Counted from the first letter of the stretch, positions 42,779 through 52,277 are shown. The stretch: 64,000 nucleotides of DNA from Megamonas funiformis (GCF_010669225.1 NZ_CP048627.1:682001-746000), one strand, 5' to 3'. The notes: generated by a model from the sequence alone, not told the origin. Program-made: numbers and translations.

Positions 42779-44578
42779 ATGTTTAAAGAATGTTTAGATG
42801 TTTTTTTAGAAATGTTAAAGCATGAAGATAATCTCATTTTAAAAGGATATATTCCTGCTGATGGCTCATATGTAATTGTAAAAAATGATGGTACTGTGAA
42901 AAATGCAGATATAAAGTTTGATAAAAAAACAAGAAATTTAAATTGTACGGACGATACATTATTAAATGATATTTGTTTTTATGATTATCACAGTAAATTA
43001 ATATCTATGAACAAACCAATAGATATAAAAAAAGTAATTCATTCTAATAATTATTTAGCTTTTGCAGTGAAAAAGGAAAGTATTACTACTAAATTAACAG
43101 AAGCAATTATTGATAACTATTATGATACTTTAAAAAATCCTTTAGAGAAAAAATATAAAAAATCTAAAGAAGCAAGTAAAATCTATCAAAAATTTGAAGA
43201 AGATCATGGTGTTGTAAATATAACGTTATTGGAAAAATGTAGAAGTTGGATAAAACAGCATATTTTTTCTATTGATAAATTGGTAAATGTTGATTTAGAA
43301 AAAAAAGAATATCTTAAAATTTTCTTTGAAGTTTTTGAAACAAATGAAGAAGATAATAAGAAGAATAAAGAGCTATTTATCCAAGAAGATAATCGTTATA
43401 TTTATCCTAATATATACAATAATAATTATTATAATGTAGAAGTTGACGGGAAAATACAAGGTATTCCAGATAATAATATGGGTATGAATGCTAAGAAACC
43501 ATTTTTGTCTATAAAAACAAGAAAAAATCCAGCTTCGTATTTATTAGATGGAGATACCGCTTTATTACAAAAACAATTTTTTGAATATCTAATGAATTTT
43601 GCTACTAATGGTAAGAATAATATATATGTTGACATAATTAATAATAAAATAGAAGCATATAGTGATAAAGAAGAAAGAGAAAAATTTTCAGGTATAGAAG
43701 CAGGATATTATTTGCGTATTCAAAAAGGTAAGGAATTGGAAATTCAAGTTCAAGATAGTATAGTAAATTATCAAGATAAATTACTTTTAAATTTTAATTA
43801 TCAAGATTTTTTCAAGATGAATATAGAAAAATATCCAGAGTATACGAAAAACATAGGTATTTATACAAAAAGAACAGATGTAGGAAGATTAATAAATAAT
43901 ATATTTTTTTCTAAGTATTTATTGACGAATTATTTTACTGATGCAAATGATATTAGTGTGAAAGATAGTGTTTTAAAAAGAATAATTATTATGTATCGTA
44001 ATGTTATTTTTGATTGGATATATAAAGGCATTGATAATAACTTTGAAGTAGTAGAAAAACAATTTGTTTTGGAATTAATAAAAAATACATTGATTAATGA
44101 TTATAATTTGCGTGCAATGACACAATTAAATTTGCATTGGTCATTTGAAGATTATTTTGCTAATTTAGAAAAACGAGGAGGAGAAAAAATGGCAGATATA
44201 GCAACTAAAATAAGAATGAGTGTAAAAGAAAAAGTTATGTCTAAGGATAAAGCAGTAATAGTTAATAATAATGAAGAGTATTATTATGCTATAGGTCAAT
44301 TAATGGCATATTTTATATCATTAAGTAAAGCTAGTAAAAAAGCACAATCTTTGATAAATCCAGTACTCAATGCTCAAAATGATACAGTTATCAAAACAAG
44401 ATTATTACAATTATATAAAAAATATAATTATAATATTTTAACTAAAAATTCACGTGTAAAAAATCTTTATGCTATGATTTTAGGTTATAAACCAGAAGGC
44501 AAAGTAAATCAAGAGATGATTTTATTTGGCTATATGGATAATAATGTGATTTATACTAAAAGTGAAGAAAAGGAATAA
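42779..44578 (+). CDS. cas8b: Type I-B large subunit Cas8b
   Basis: 599 residues, the large subunit that recognises the PAM in Cascade. It begins MFKECLDVFLEMLKHEDNLILKGYIP, contains GDTALLQKQFFEYLMNFATNGKNNIYVDI, and is Lys/Asn-rich throughout. The match is to the TM1802/Csh1-like Cas8b group by N terminus, length and position. These proteins diverge fast, so the name rests largely on context between cas6 and cas7. It carries no HD or zinc motif that I can see. GGGAGG precedes the ATG. Confidence 0.75.
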   Translation: MFKECLDVFLEMLKHEDNLILKGYIPADGSYVIVKNDGTVKNADIKFDKKTRNLNCTDDTLLNDICFYDYHSKLISMNKPIDIKKVIHSNNYLAFAVKKESITTKLTEAIIDNYYDTLKNPLEKKYKKSKEASKIYQKFEEDHGVVNITLLEKCRSWIKQHIFSIDKLVNVDLEKKEYLKIFFEVFETNEEDNKKNKELFIQEDNRYIYPNIYNNNYYNVEVDGKIQGIPDNNMGMNAKKPFLSIKTRKNPASYLLDGDTALLQKQFFEYLMNFATNGKNNIYVDIINNKIEAYSDKEEREKFSGIEAGYYLRIQKGKELEIQVQDSIVNYQDKLLLNFNYQDFFKMNIEKYPEYTKNIGIYTKRTDVGRLINNIFFSKYLLTNYFTDANDISVKDSVLKRIIIMYRNVIFDWIYKGIDNNFEVVEKQFVLELIKNTLINDYNLRAMTQLNLHWSFEDYFANLEKRGGEKMADIATKIRMSVKEKVMSKDKAVIVNNNEEYYYAIGQLMAYFISLSKASKKAQSLINPVLNAQNDTVIKTRLLQLYKKYNYNILTKNSRVKNLYAMILGYKPEGKVNQEMILFGYMDNNVIYTKSEEKE

Positions 44579-44593
44579 TAGGAGGACAATAAA

Positions 44594-45511
44594 ATGGAAG
44601 ATAAAACTATGAATAAAAGAATATATGGTATTTTAGGTATTTCTTCAGTTATGGGTAATTGGAATGCAGATTTTTCAGGATATCCAAAATCAACAACAGA
44701 TGGCAATATATTTGGTAGTGATAAAGCTTTAAAATATCCAATGAAAAAAATGTGGGATAATGAAGGTAAAAAAGTAATTTATATTAAGTCTTTAAATGAA
44801 AAATTAATTCCAAGAACATTGAAGGAACGTTATATAAAAGTTTTTGAAGATGAAGATTTAAAGGATGTTAAAAAAGTTTTGACTAATTTAATGAATGCTG
44901 TAGATATAAAGAATTTTGGTGCAACTTTTGCAGAAGCTGGTTGTAATATTGCAATTACTGGCGCAGTACAAATCGGTCAAGGTTTTAATAAATATGATAA
45001 TTCCACAGCGCAAGAACAGCCAATTTTATCTCCATTTGCAGATTCAACAGATGAAAATGCTAAAAATTCCACTATTGGTACAAAAATTACAAGTAATGAA
45101 GCACATTATTTTTATCCATTTGTAATTAATCCACTTGCTTATAAAGAATTAATAGAATTAGGCGTTACAGAAGGTTATACAGAAGAAGATTATCAAAACT
45201 TTAAACGCACAGCATTGGTATCTGTTACAGCATTTGCAACAAATTCTAAAGTTGGTTGTGAAAATGAATTCGCTGTATTTGTAGAAACGGAAAGTGATGC
45301 TTATTTACCTAATTTATCGGAATATATAACTTTTGCCAAAGATGAAGATAAAAATATCATAGATTTGAAGAATTTGACGGATATATTAAATGATATGAAC
45401 CAGCAGATTAAATCTATAGAAATTTATTACAATCCATATACTACAGAATTAACAAATGACGATATAAAAGATGTTAAGCATTTTAATATCATAACCTCTA
45501 AAGAGGTGTAA
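44594..45511 (+). CDS. cas7: Type I-B backbone subunit Cas7 (Csh2-like)
   Basis: 305 residues forming the crRNA-binding filament of Cascade. NKRIYGILGISSVMGNWNADFSGYPKS is the first strand and loop of the RAMP fold, with a Csh2/DevR-like insertion. NFGATFAEAGCNIAITGAVQIGQGFNKY and NSTIGTKITSNEAHYFYPFVINP are family blocks. The start at 44594 has GGAGG eight bases upstream; an ATG six codons later is in frame. It lies 15 bases after cas8b. Confidence 0.85.
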   Translation: MEDKTMNKRIYGILGISSVMGNWNADFSGYPKSTTDGNIFGSDKALKYPMKKMWDNEGKKVIYIKSLNEKLIPRTLKERYIKVFEDEDLKDVKKVLTNLMNAVDIKNFGATFAEAGCNIAITGAVQIGQGFNKYDNSTAQEQPILSPFADSTDENAKNSTIGTKITSNEAHYFYPFVINPLAYKELIELGVTEGYTEEDYQNFKRTALVSVTAFATNSKVGCENEFAVFVETESDAYLPNLSEYITFAKDEDKNIIDLKNLTDILNDMNQQIKSIEIYYNPYTTELTNDDIKDVKHFNIITSKEV

Positions 45512-45514
45512 TAA

Positions 45515-46345
45515 ATGGAAATTTTAAAATTTAAACTTAGTGGAAAGAGTGCTTTTTTTAAAAAGCCAGAAGTAAATACGTATTGTTATTTCACTTATGG
45601 CAATATTCATAGAGTAGCACTATTAGGTATTTTAGGGGCTATCTTAGGATATAAAGGCTATAGTCAAATGCAAGATATTTTGTCTAATAAAAAGAAAAAA
45701 GGCAAATTAGAGCCATCATATCCAGAATTCTATGAGAAACTAAAAGATTTAAAGATTGCTATTTTGCCCTTAAATCCTAAAGGTGTTATTACTAAAAAAA
45801 TACAGATTTTTAATAACTCTGTTGGATATGCTTCCAAAGAACAGGGTGGAAATCTGATTGTAAAAGAACAATGGCTTGAAAATCCCAAATGGGAAATTTG
45901 TATTTTGCTAGATTGTGAAGAAGCTATAAAAATCAAAGAAGCTATACAAAATTATAAATGCGAATTTTATCCATATTTAGGAACAAATGACCATTTTGCA
46001 GATATTGAGTATTTAGGCGTAGAAGAAGCTCAAACTGTAATACAAGATGATTATAGAATTGATAGTTTTATGGCGAAAGATAATATAGAGTTTATAGAAA
46101 AAAATTCGAGACAATTAAGAAAAATTTTGAGTGAAGATGAAATTGAATCATATAGTCGATTTAAATATGAAGAAGCATTGCCAAAAAGTATCGATGCAGA
46201 AGTGAATAATTACAAATTAGAAAGATTTGTATATACAAATGGTTTTGTTAAATTTTTAGATAGTAAACAAGTATATTCAATATCAAATCAAGATAATAAA
46301 GAAGCAATAGAAGCTAAAAAAAGAAAAAATATAGTATTTTATTGA
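45515..46345 (+). CDS. cas5: Type I-B subunit Cas5
   Basis: 276 residues binding the crRNA 5' handle. The N-terminal RAMP strand is MEILKFKLSGKSAFFKKPEVN, then TYCYFTYGNIHRVALLGILGAILGYKGY, the typical Cas5 glycine-rich helix. HFADIEYLG and a C-terminal extension rich in acidic residues follow. It starts three bases after the cas7 stop and belongs to the same operon. Confidence 0.85.
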   Translation: MEILKFKLSGKSAFFKKPEVNTYCYFTYGNIHRVALLGILGAILGYKGYSQMQDILSNKKKKGKLEPSYPEFYEKLKDLKIAILPLNPKGVITKKIQIFNNSVGYASKEQGGNLIVKEQWLENPKWEICILLDCEEAIKIKEAIQNYKCEFYPYLGTNDHFADIEYLGVEEAQTVIQDDYRIDSFMAKDNIEFIEKNSRQLRKILSEDEIESYSRFKYEEALPKSIDAEVNNYKLERFVYTNGFVKFLDSKQVYSISNQDNKEAIEAKKRKNIVFY

Positions 46346-46415
46346 TTGAAATACTATAAACGATTAATAGAAACAAGAGTTGTTTATTAAATTAAATTTA
46401 GGAAGGAGATTGTTT

Positions 46416-48989
46416 ATGGAAGCGGATATCTTAAAAAATTTAGTTAAAAATCTAAATCGATACAAGGCTCATAAAAAATCTAAAGATAATGAAATAATAT
46501 ATGAAACCTTACTAGCACATACTGAATTAACAAATAAGTATTTTTTTAAATTTTGGCAGAGTAAAAATTCAGATGAAATTTTTGACAGATTTTGTGATGT
46601 TTTTTGGCAGAAAGAAAATATTGATAATAAGTTAAAAAATAAAGCTAAAGATTTATTAAAAGAAATTATTATGACGATACCTATTTTTCATGATATAGGG
46701 AAAGTAAATCCAAATTTTCAATTGATGAAATTAAAAGTCAATGATTTTAAAGAAAATGAAGCATATGTAAATACACATCATTCTTTTTTATCATCAATGT
46801 TTTATATGGATTATTGTAGAAAACTTGTTTATGATGAAAAAAATGAAGACGAGATTGTAAATTTATTGGCGGAGTTCATTTTATATAATGGATATATTAT
46901 AGCTAGACATCATAGCGAATTAGGAAGTTTAACGGAATTTACTAAGCTTATAAATTTAGATGATGATACGTATTTTTCTAAATTAAAACGAATTATAAAT
47001 AATGAAGATATTTATTCAGTTAAGATAGATTTTATAAAATCTGATATAGAAGATATGTTTAGAAATTTAAACAAAGTAGATAAAGATGCTGAAAAAGTAG
47101 GTAAAAGAAGTATTAAACAAGGGGTATATTTATCTATTTATATACGCTGGTTATATTCTTTGTTAGTAGCTAGTGATTATTATGCTACATCAGAATTTAT
47201 GAATGAGGCGGATTTTAGTGAAAATACTGATTTAAATGATATTGATAAATGGGATAGTGTCTATGAGAATACTGATTTATTAAAGAATATTCGCCAATAT
47301 CAACAAGAAAGATATCCTATAAGTAATGAAGAATTAAATACAGTAACAGATATTAATATTTTACGTAGTGAGATTTTTTGTGAAGTAGAAGAAAAAATAA
47401 AAGCTAATACTGATGAAAATATCTTTTATTTAGAAGCTCCAACAGGTAGTGGTAAAAGTAATACAGCTATTAATGCTAGTTTTAAATTAATGCAACATGA
47501 TAAGAGATTACAAAAGATATTTTATATTTATCCTTTTAATACTTTAGTTGAACAAAACTTAGAAACTTTAGAGAAGGTTTTTGCTGATAATGAAGACATT
47601 AAACAAAATATTGCAGTAATAAATTCAATAACGCCGATAAAAGTATCAGAAAAAGATTTAAATGATAATGAAGAAAAAGATGTTTATCAAAAAGCGTTAC
47701 TTGATAGACAATTTTTAAATTATCCTATGATTTTATCAACACATGTTAGTTTATTTAATATTATCTTTGGTAATAGACAAAGTGATGTATTGGCTTTTTA
47801 TCAATTGGCAAATAGTGTAATTGTTCTAGATGAAATTCAAAGTTATAAAAATAAAATTTGGGCTGAAATAATATGTTATTTAAAAGAATTAGCGAAAATG
47901 TTTAATATTAAAATCATTATAATGTCTGCTACTTTGCCAGATTTGGATATTTTATCGAGATTTCAAGCACAAGCAGTAGATTTGCTAGAAAACTCGAGTA
48001 GATTTTTTGCAGTGGATTGTTTTAAAAATCGTGTAAAGTTAAATTATGATTTATTAAAAGTTGATAAAGATAGTATATTAGATGAGTTAAAAACGCATTT
48101 AAAACAATATCTAAAATCAGATAAGAAAATTTTGATTGAATTTATAAAGAAAAAAACAGCACATGATTTTTGGGTAGATTTACAAGAGAATGAAGATTTT
48201 AAAGATGTGCAAATAGAATATTTATCTGGTGATGATAGCATAGCAGAGAGAAAGAGGATTTTAGATAAAGTTAAAAAAGCTACAGATACTATAATTTTAG
48301 TATCTACACAAGTTATCGAAGCTGGTGTAGATATAGATATGGATATCGGTTATAAAAATATATCAAAGTTGGATAGCGAAGAGCAATTTTTGGGTAGAAT
48401 AAATCGTTCCTGCAAAAAAGAAGGTATAGCATATTTTTTTGAAGTTGATGAAGCAAGCGATATATACAAAGATGATGTACGGTTGAGTGAAAGTATTGTA
48501 TTAAAAGATGTAAATATGCAAAAGATTTTAGAATTAAAATTGTTTGATGAGTATTATAAGAAAGTATTAGAAACTACCATGGGAAAATATAGCTATCATT
48601 TTGATGAATTTATAAAAGATATTTCTGATTTAAATTATGAAAGTATATCTACTCATATGAAGTTGATTGATGATACACAGGATATGGTACAAATTTATAT
48701 AATTAGGACTTTATGTGTTGATGGTGAAATTTTAGATGGAAAACAAATTTGGGATAGTTATGTAGATTTATGGGAAAATGGCAGAAAAACTATGTCTTAT
48801 GCCGAGTGGAAAATTGAATTATCTAGAATTACAAGCAAAATGAATAATTTTATCTATCAAGTTAGTAAACATAATTTGCGTATAGGAAAATTTTATGAAC
48901 AAATGGGTAATATTACTTGCTTGGAAGATGGCGATAAATATTTTATAAAAGACAAATTTAATAGAGAGATATTATATATTGAGAATTGA
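46416..48989 (+). CDS. cas3: Cas3 nuclease-helicase
   Basis: 857-residue effector recruited by Cascade to degrade target DNA. The start at 46416 has AAGGAG six bases upstream. The N-terminal HD nuclease includes LLAHTELT and IFHDIGKVNPNFQ (HD about 92-93), then YVNTHHSF and ARHHSELG. The superfamily 2 helicase has APTGSGKSNTAI (Walker A), VLDEIQSYK (DEAD-type box), MSATLPDL, and VSTQVIEAGVDIDMD with LGRINRSCKKEG. All catalytic residues appear intact. It ends the operon: no cas4, cas1 or cas2 follows. Confidence 0.92.
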   Translation: MEADILKNLVKNLNRYKAHKKSKDNEIIYETLLAHTELTNKYFFKFWQSKNSDEIFDRFCDVFWQKENIDNKLKNKAKDLLKEIIMTIPIFHDIGKVNPNFQLMKLKVNDFKENEAYVNTHHSFLSSMFYMDYCRKLVYDEKNEDEIVNLLAEFILYNGYIIARHHSELGSLTEFTKLINLDDDTYFSKLKRIINNEDIYSVKIDFIKSDIEDMFRNLNKVDKDAEKVGKRSIKQGVYLSIYIRWLYSLLVASDYYATSEFMNEADFSENTDLNDIDKWDSVYENTDLLKNIRQYQQERYPISNEELNTVTDINILRSEIFCEVEEKIKANTDENIFYLEAPTGSGKSNTAINASFKLMQHDKRLQKIFYIYPFNTLVEQNLETLEKVFADNEDIKQNIAVINSITPIKVSEKDLNDNEEKDVYQKALLDRQFLNYPMILSTHVSLFNIIFGNRQSDVLAFYQLANSVIVLDEIQSYKNKIWAEIICYLKELAKMFNIKIIIMSATLPDLDILSRFQAQAVDLLENSSRFFAVDCFKNRVKLNYDLLKVDKDSILDELKTHLKQYLKSDKKILIEFIKKKTAHDFWVDLQENEDFKDVQIEYLSGDDSIAERKRILDKVKKATDTIILVSTQVIEAGVDIDMDIGYKNISKLDSEEQFLGRINRSCKKEGIAYFFEVDEASDIYKDDVRLSESIVLKDVNMQKILELKLFDEYYKKVLETTMGKYSYHFDEFIKDISDLNYESISTHMKLIDDTQDMVQIYIIRTLCVDGEILDGKQIWDSYVDLWENGRKTMSYAEWKIELSRITSKMNNFIYQVSKHNLRIGKFYEQMGNITCLEDGDKYFIKDKFNREILYIEN

Positions 48990-49337
48990 AGCATAAATCT
49001 ATTTTATTAATAATATAGATTTATTATGTTGGTTAAAATTTTTCTAGAATGTTGTTTAAATTAGAGTATAAAATATAAAATCTTAAAAATAAGGAATTAA
49101 TAGTAATAAATGTTGTTTTTAAATTTGCTGTTGTAGATACTAGGGTAAATATAACGATTAGATTAACAGTAACAAAAGTTGTTTTAAATGAACTTAGTAA
49201 TGGAAATATATAAATATTTTAAAACAAAAAATAATAATAAATTATTATGAATAAATATATAAGCTATTAATAATTTTTATAGACTGAAAGGATTATTTTT
49301 GTTATAATATACAAACTATGACTTTGAAGGTATATAT
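48990..49337. other. AT-rich gap after cas3 with weak repeat-like matches
   Basis: A 348-base stretch with a weak inverted repeat just after cas3 (48994-49023, no T-tract). It also holds three loosely similar segments beginning GTTGTTTAAA, GTTGTTTTTAAA and GTTGTTTTAAA at 49051, 49112 and 49178 (spacing 61 and 66). A -10-like TATAAT occurs near 49301. No gene is seen. Confidence 0.4.
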
Positions 49338-49613
49338 TTGACAAAAATAAAAATATTATTGGTTACTATTTGTATTATGGTGATGTCTACTATGACTGTC
49401 AGTGCAAATGCGTTTGATGATTTGAAAGATGACTTAAAAGATGATCAAGCATTGAAATTAGCAGCGGGATATCTAGTTGCTAATGAGGTGCAACGATTAA
49501 CGAAAATAAGTGCATTGGAATTATTCTTAGCTTCAACAGCAGTTAATTATATGGACGATAAAGATTTAACAAATGCAGTAGTAAAATCTTTAGTATATCA
49601 GATAAAATTTTAA
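49338..49613 (+). CDS. Small secreted protein of unknown function
   Basis: 91 residues with a clear signal peptide (KIKILLVTICIMVMSTMTVSANA) and a probable cut after ANA. The mature chain of about 66 residues begins with DDLKDDLKDDQALKLAAGYLVANEV and has the look of a small helical exported protein. No family was recognised. The start is a TTG seven bases after GAAGG; no ATG is available before the signal. It lies between the cas and restriction-modification genes and has its own terminator. Confidence 0.6.
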   Translation: MTKIKILLVTICIMVMSTMTVSANAFDDLKDDLKDDQALKLAAGYLVANEVQRLTKISALELFLASTAVNYMDDKDLTNAVVKSLVYQIKF

Positions 49614-49623
49614 ATGATGGTAT

Positions 49624-49675
49624 AAACATAAGGATGTTGTTTTGTATAAAATAATATTCTTATGTTTTTTTATTA
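49624..49675 (+). terminator. Intrinsic terminator of the small secreted protein gene
   Basis: An 11-bp stem (AAACATAAGGA at 49624-49634, one G-U) pairs across a 20-odd-nt loop with TTCTTATGTTT and runs into T. Confidence 0.65.
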
Positions 49676-49736
49676 GATGAAACCTTAGTAATATGTCTTT
49701 ATAGTATAATTGAGAAAAACTATAGGATATGATGAT

Positions 49737-50453
49737 ATGAAGGATAATTTTAAATTGGAGATGACAACAGTATGGTCTTTTCCTAAAAGAGGCAATTGGG
49801 CTACACATTCAGGAATGTATCGTGGAAATTGGTCACCATATGTTCCTCGTAATTTAATATTAAAATTTACAGCAGAACATGATTGGATATTAGATCAATT
49901 TATGGGAAGTGGAACAACATTAATTGAAGCTAAATTATTAAATAGAAATATTATTGGTATAGATGTTAATGAGAAGGCATATAAAATAACAGAAAAAAAC
50001 TTAAATTTTGAGTGTAAAACATCATCACATATTCATATAAGATTATGTAGTGCAGAAAATATATATTTTATAAAAAATAATAGTATAGATTGTATTTGTA
50101 CACATCCTCCATATGCTAATATCATTAAGTATAGTAAAGATAATCGATATGATATATCATTATTAAGTGTTGAAAAATATTTGTTAGCTATGAAAAATGT
50201 AGCAAAAGAATCGTATCGTGTGTTAAAATCTAATCATATTTGTGCTATTATGGTAGGCGATATTAGAAAAAAAGGAATTTTAATTCCTTTAGGTTTTTAT
50301 GTAATGAATATTTTTAAACAGCAAGGTTTTATTTTAAAAGATATAATAATAAAAGAACAACATAATTGTAAATCTACTTTAAAATGGGTAAATATAAAGC
50401 ATTCTTTTTATTTATTAGCACATGAATATATTTTTATATTTGAGAAAAAGTAA
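49737..50453 (+). CDS. DNA adenine methyltransferase of a GATC restriction-modification system
   Basis: 238-residue SAM-dependent DNA methyltransferase. Ahead of the SAM site is TVWSFPKRGNWATHSGMYRGNWSPY. Motif I is LDQFMGSGTT (53-61) and the catalytic motif is THPPY (122-126), followed by IIKYSKD. The order, SAM loop first and catalytic motif second, differs from the beta-class order I would expect of the second methylase in DpnII/MboI loci, so it is a distinct type. The start at 49737 has AGGAT upstream. It may methylate a second form of the site, such as single-stranded DNA. Confidence 0.8.
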   Translation: MKDNFKLEMTTVWSFPKRGNWATHSGMYRGNWSPYVPRNLILKFTAEHDWILDQFMGSGTTLIEAKLLNRNIIGIDVNEKAYKITEKNLNFECKTSSHIHIRLCSAENIYFIKNNSIDCICTHPPYANIIKYSKDNRYDISLLSVEKYLLAMKNVAKESYRVLKSNHICAIMVGDIRKKGILIPLGFYVMNIFKQQGFILKDIIIKEQHNCKSTLKWVNIKHSFYLLAHEYIFIFEKK

Positions 50454-50473
50454 ATTTTTATGGAGATGATGAG

Positions 50474-51301
50474 TTGATAGATAATAATATATCACCATTT
50501 ATAAAATGGGCAGGAGGAAAACGCCAATTATTACCTTATATTAAGGAAAAAATGCCTTTGAAATATAAAAATTATATAGAACCATTTATAGGTGGTGGCG
50601 CTGTATTGTTTGGTATAACACCAGATAAGGCAATAATTAATGATATAAATAAAGCACTTATAAATGTGTATAATCAAATAAAATATAATCCTATTGAGTT
50701 AATGGATTTTTTATCAAAAATAGATATTCAAAGTGATGTTGAACCTAAAGAATATTATTATAAAAAAAGAGAAATATTTAATGATAAGATAATGAAATCT
50801 GAATATGATATAGAATTAGCTAGTTTGTTTATTTATTTAAATAAACATTGCTTTAATGGATTATATCGTGTAAATAGCAAAGGTTTATTTAATGTACCAT
50901 TTAATAATAGTTTGGCAAAATCTTTTAATGAAGACAATATAAAAGCTGTATCAAGATATTTACAAAAAGTAACTATTTTAGAGGGCGATTTTGAAGTGGC
51001 TTGTCAAAATGCACAAGAAGGAGATTTTATTTTTTTAGATAGTCCATATGCCCCATTAAATGATAATTCTTTTGAAGCGTATACTAAAGAAGGTTTTGAT
51101 ATTGAAAGTCATAAAAGATTAGCTATTTTATTTGATAGGTTAACTAAAAAAGGTTGCTTTTGTATGTTGACTAATCATAATACTGTATTTATTGAGGATT
51201 TGTATAAAAATTATTCAAGAGAAGTTATAAAGGTTAGAAGATATATTAATTCTGATGCCAATAATAGAAAAGGCGAAGAAGTAATTATAACAAACTATTA
51301 A
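50474..51301 (+). CDS. Dam-type DNA adenine methyltransferase (DpnM/MboIA-like)
   Basis: 275 residues of the D12 class (alpha-type N6-adenine methylase), probably modifying GATC. SPFIKWAGGKRQLLPYI and EPFIGGGAVLF are the SAM loops, NKHCFNGLYRVNSKGLFNVPF the middle block, and FLDSPYAPL the catalytic motif (DSPY instead of the usual DPPY). The start is a TTG at 50474 with GGAG eight bases upstream. It is the chief protective methylase of the endonuclease that follows 23 bases later. Confidence 0.9.
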   Translation: MIDNNISPFIKWAGGKRQLLPYIKEKMPLKYKNYIEPFIGGGAVLFGITPDKAIINDINKALINVYNQIKYNPIELMDFLSKIDIQSDVEPKEYYYKKREIFNDKIMKSEYDIELASLFIYLNKHCFNGLYRVNSKGLFNVPFNNSLAKSFNEDNIKAVSRYLQKVTILEGDFEVACQNAQEGDFIFLDSPYAPLNDNSFEAYTKEGFDIESHKRLAILFDRLTKKGCFCMLTNHNTVFIEDLYKNYSREVIKVRRYINSDANNRKGEEVIITNY

Positions 51302-51324
51302 TAAAAGATAATATGGAGTTATTT

Positions 51325-52215
51325 ATGAAAAATAGAGATTTTGATAAATGGTTATCAACCATGAATGATTCAATTGCTACTTGGAAATATTATACTGATT
51401 TTGAAAAAGTATACAAAAATGCAGAAAAAATAAAAACAGAAATATATATATTAAACAGTTTAATAAATAGTAAAAATATAAGAGAAGATTTTAAAAAATT
51501 ATTATTAGAATATCCACAAATATTGAAAGTAATACCCTTATTAATAGCTAAAAGAACAACAGATGTAATAATCATTAATGATACAGTACAAAAATATTAT
51601 TACAATTTTAAAAAGATGAATTATAGCATAGATGAGTATGCTTTATTCATGGAAAATACGGGAATATTTGATTTATTGAGTAATCATCTTATAGCCAATT
51701 TATATGATTATATCTTGGGTGTAGAAGTAGGTTTAGATACTAATACTAGAAAAAATAGAACAGGGAAAGCAATGGAAACATTGGTGGAAAGTTATATTTT
51801 ACAAAGTGGTTTTGTTAAAGAAAAGAATTATTTTACGCAGGTAAGTAAAAATCGCTTGAAAGAAGATTTTAATATAGATTTGTCTAATTTAAAGATTGAT
51901 GAAATATTTAAAAGTAGTAAAAAAGAAAAATCAGAGAAAAAATTTGATTTTGTTGTTAAAACAGAGCAAAAATATTATTTAATTGAGACAAATTTTTATA
52001 CAACACAAGGTTCTAAATTAAATGAAACGGCAAGAAGTTATAAAGAATTAGCATTAGAATTTAAAGACTTAGATAATATAGATTTTGTTTGGATTACTGA
52101 TGGTAAAGGTTGGCAAACAACGAAAAAGAATTTACAAGAAACTTTCAATATATTGGATAATATATATAATATAAATGATATGGAAAATGGAATTTTAACA
52201 AAACTTTTTAAATAA
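51325..52215 (+). CDS. DpnII/MboI family GATC restriction endonuclease
   Basis: 296 residues matching the type II DpnII/MboI family, which cuts before unmethylated GATC. Family segments are FDKWLSTMNDSIATWKYYTDF at the start, KNRTGKAMETLVESYI in the centre and the catalytic stretch KKFDFVVKTEQ...YLIETNFY with TQGSKLNETARSY (PD-(D/E)xK-like). The start is at 51325 with GGAG six bases upstream; an earlier ATG at 51313 overlaps it. The gene follows both methylases. Confidence 0.88.
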   Translation: MKNRDFDKWLSTMNDSIATWKYYTDFEKVYKNAEKIKTEIYILNSLINSKNIREDFKKLLLEYPQILKVIPLLIAKRTTDVIIINDTVQKYYYNFKKMNYSIDEYALFMENTGIFDLLSNHLIANLYDYILGVEVGLDTNTRKNRTGKAMETLVESYILQSGFVKEKNYFTQVSKNRLKEDFNIDLSNLKIDEIFKSSKKEKSEKKFDFVVKTEQKYYLIETNFYTTQGSKLNETARSYKELALEFKDLDNIDFVWITDGKGWQTTKKNLQETFNILDNIYNINDMENGILTKLFK

Positions 52216-52250
52216 AAAATGCATTAGAATTTTTTCTAGTGCATTTTTTT
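52216..52250 (+). terminator. Intrinsic terminator of the restriction-modification operon
   Basis: A 14-bp stem (52216-52229 with 52234-52247, one wobble pair) has a 4-nt loop and a T-tract. The core GCATTAGAA/TTCTAGTGC is the same as in the guaB terminator at 26667. Confidence 0.85.
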
Positions 52251-52277
52251 ATATAATTATATTGTGAGGTGAATTTT

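Noticed and set aside
46340-46416. CRISPR-repeat-like end (GATTAATAGAAAC) between cas5 and cas3
   Set aside because: Single occurrence in AT-rich DNA, with no second copy in the region.
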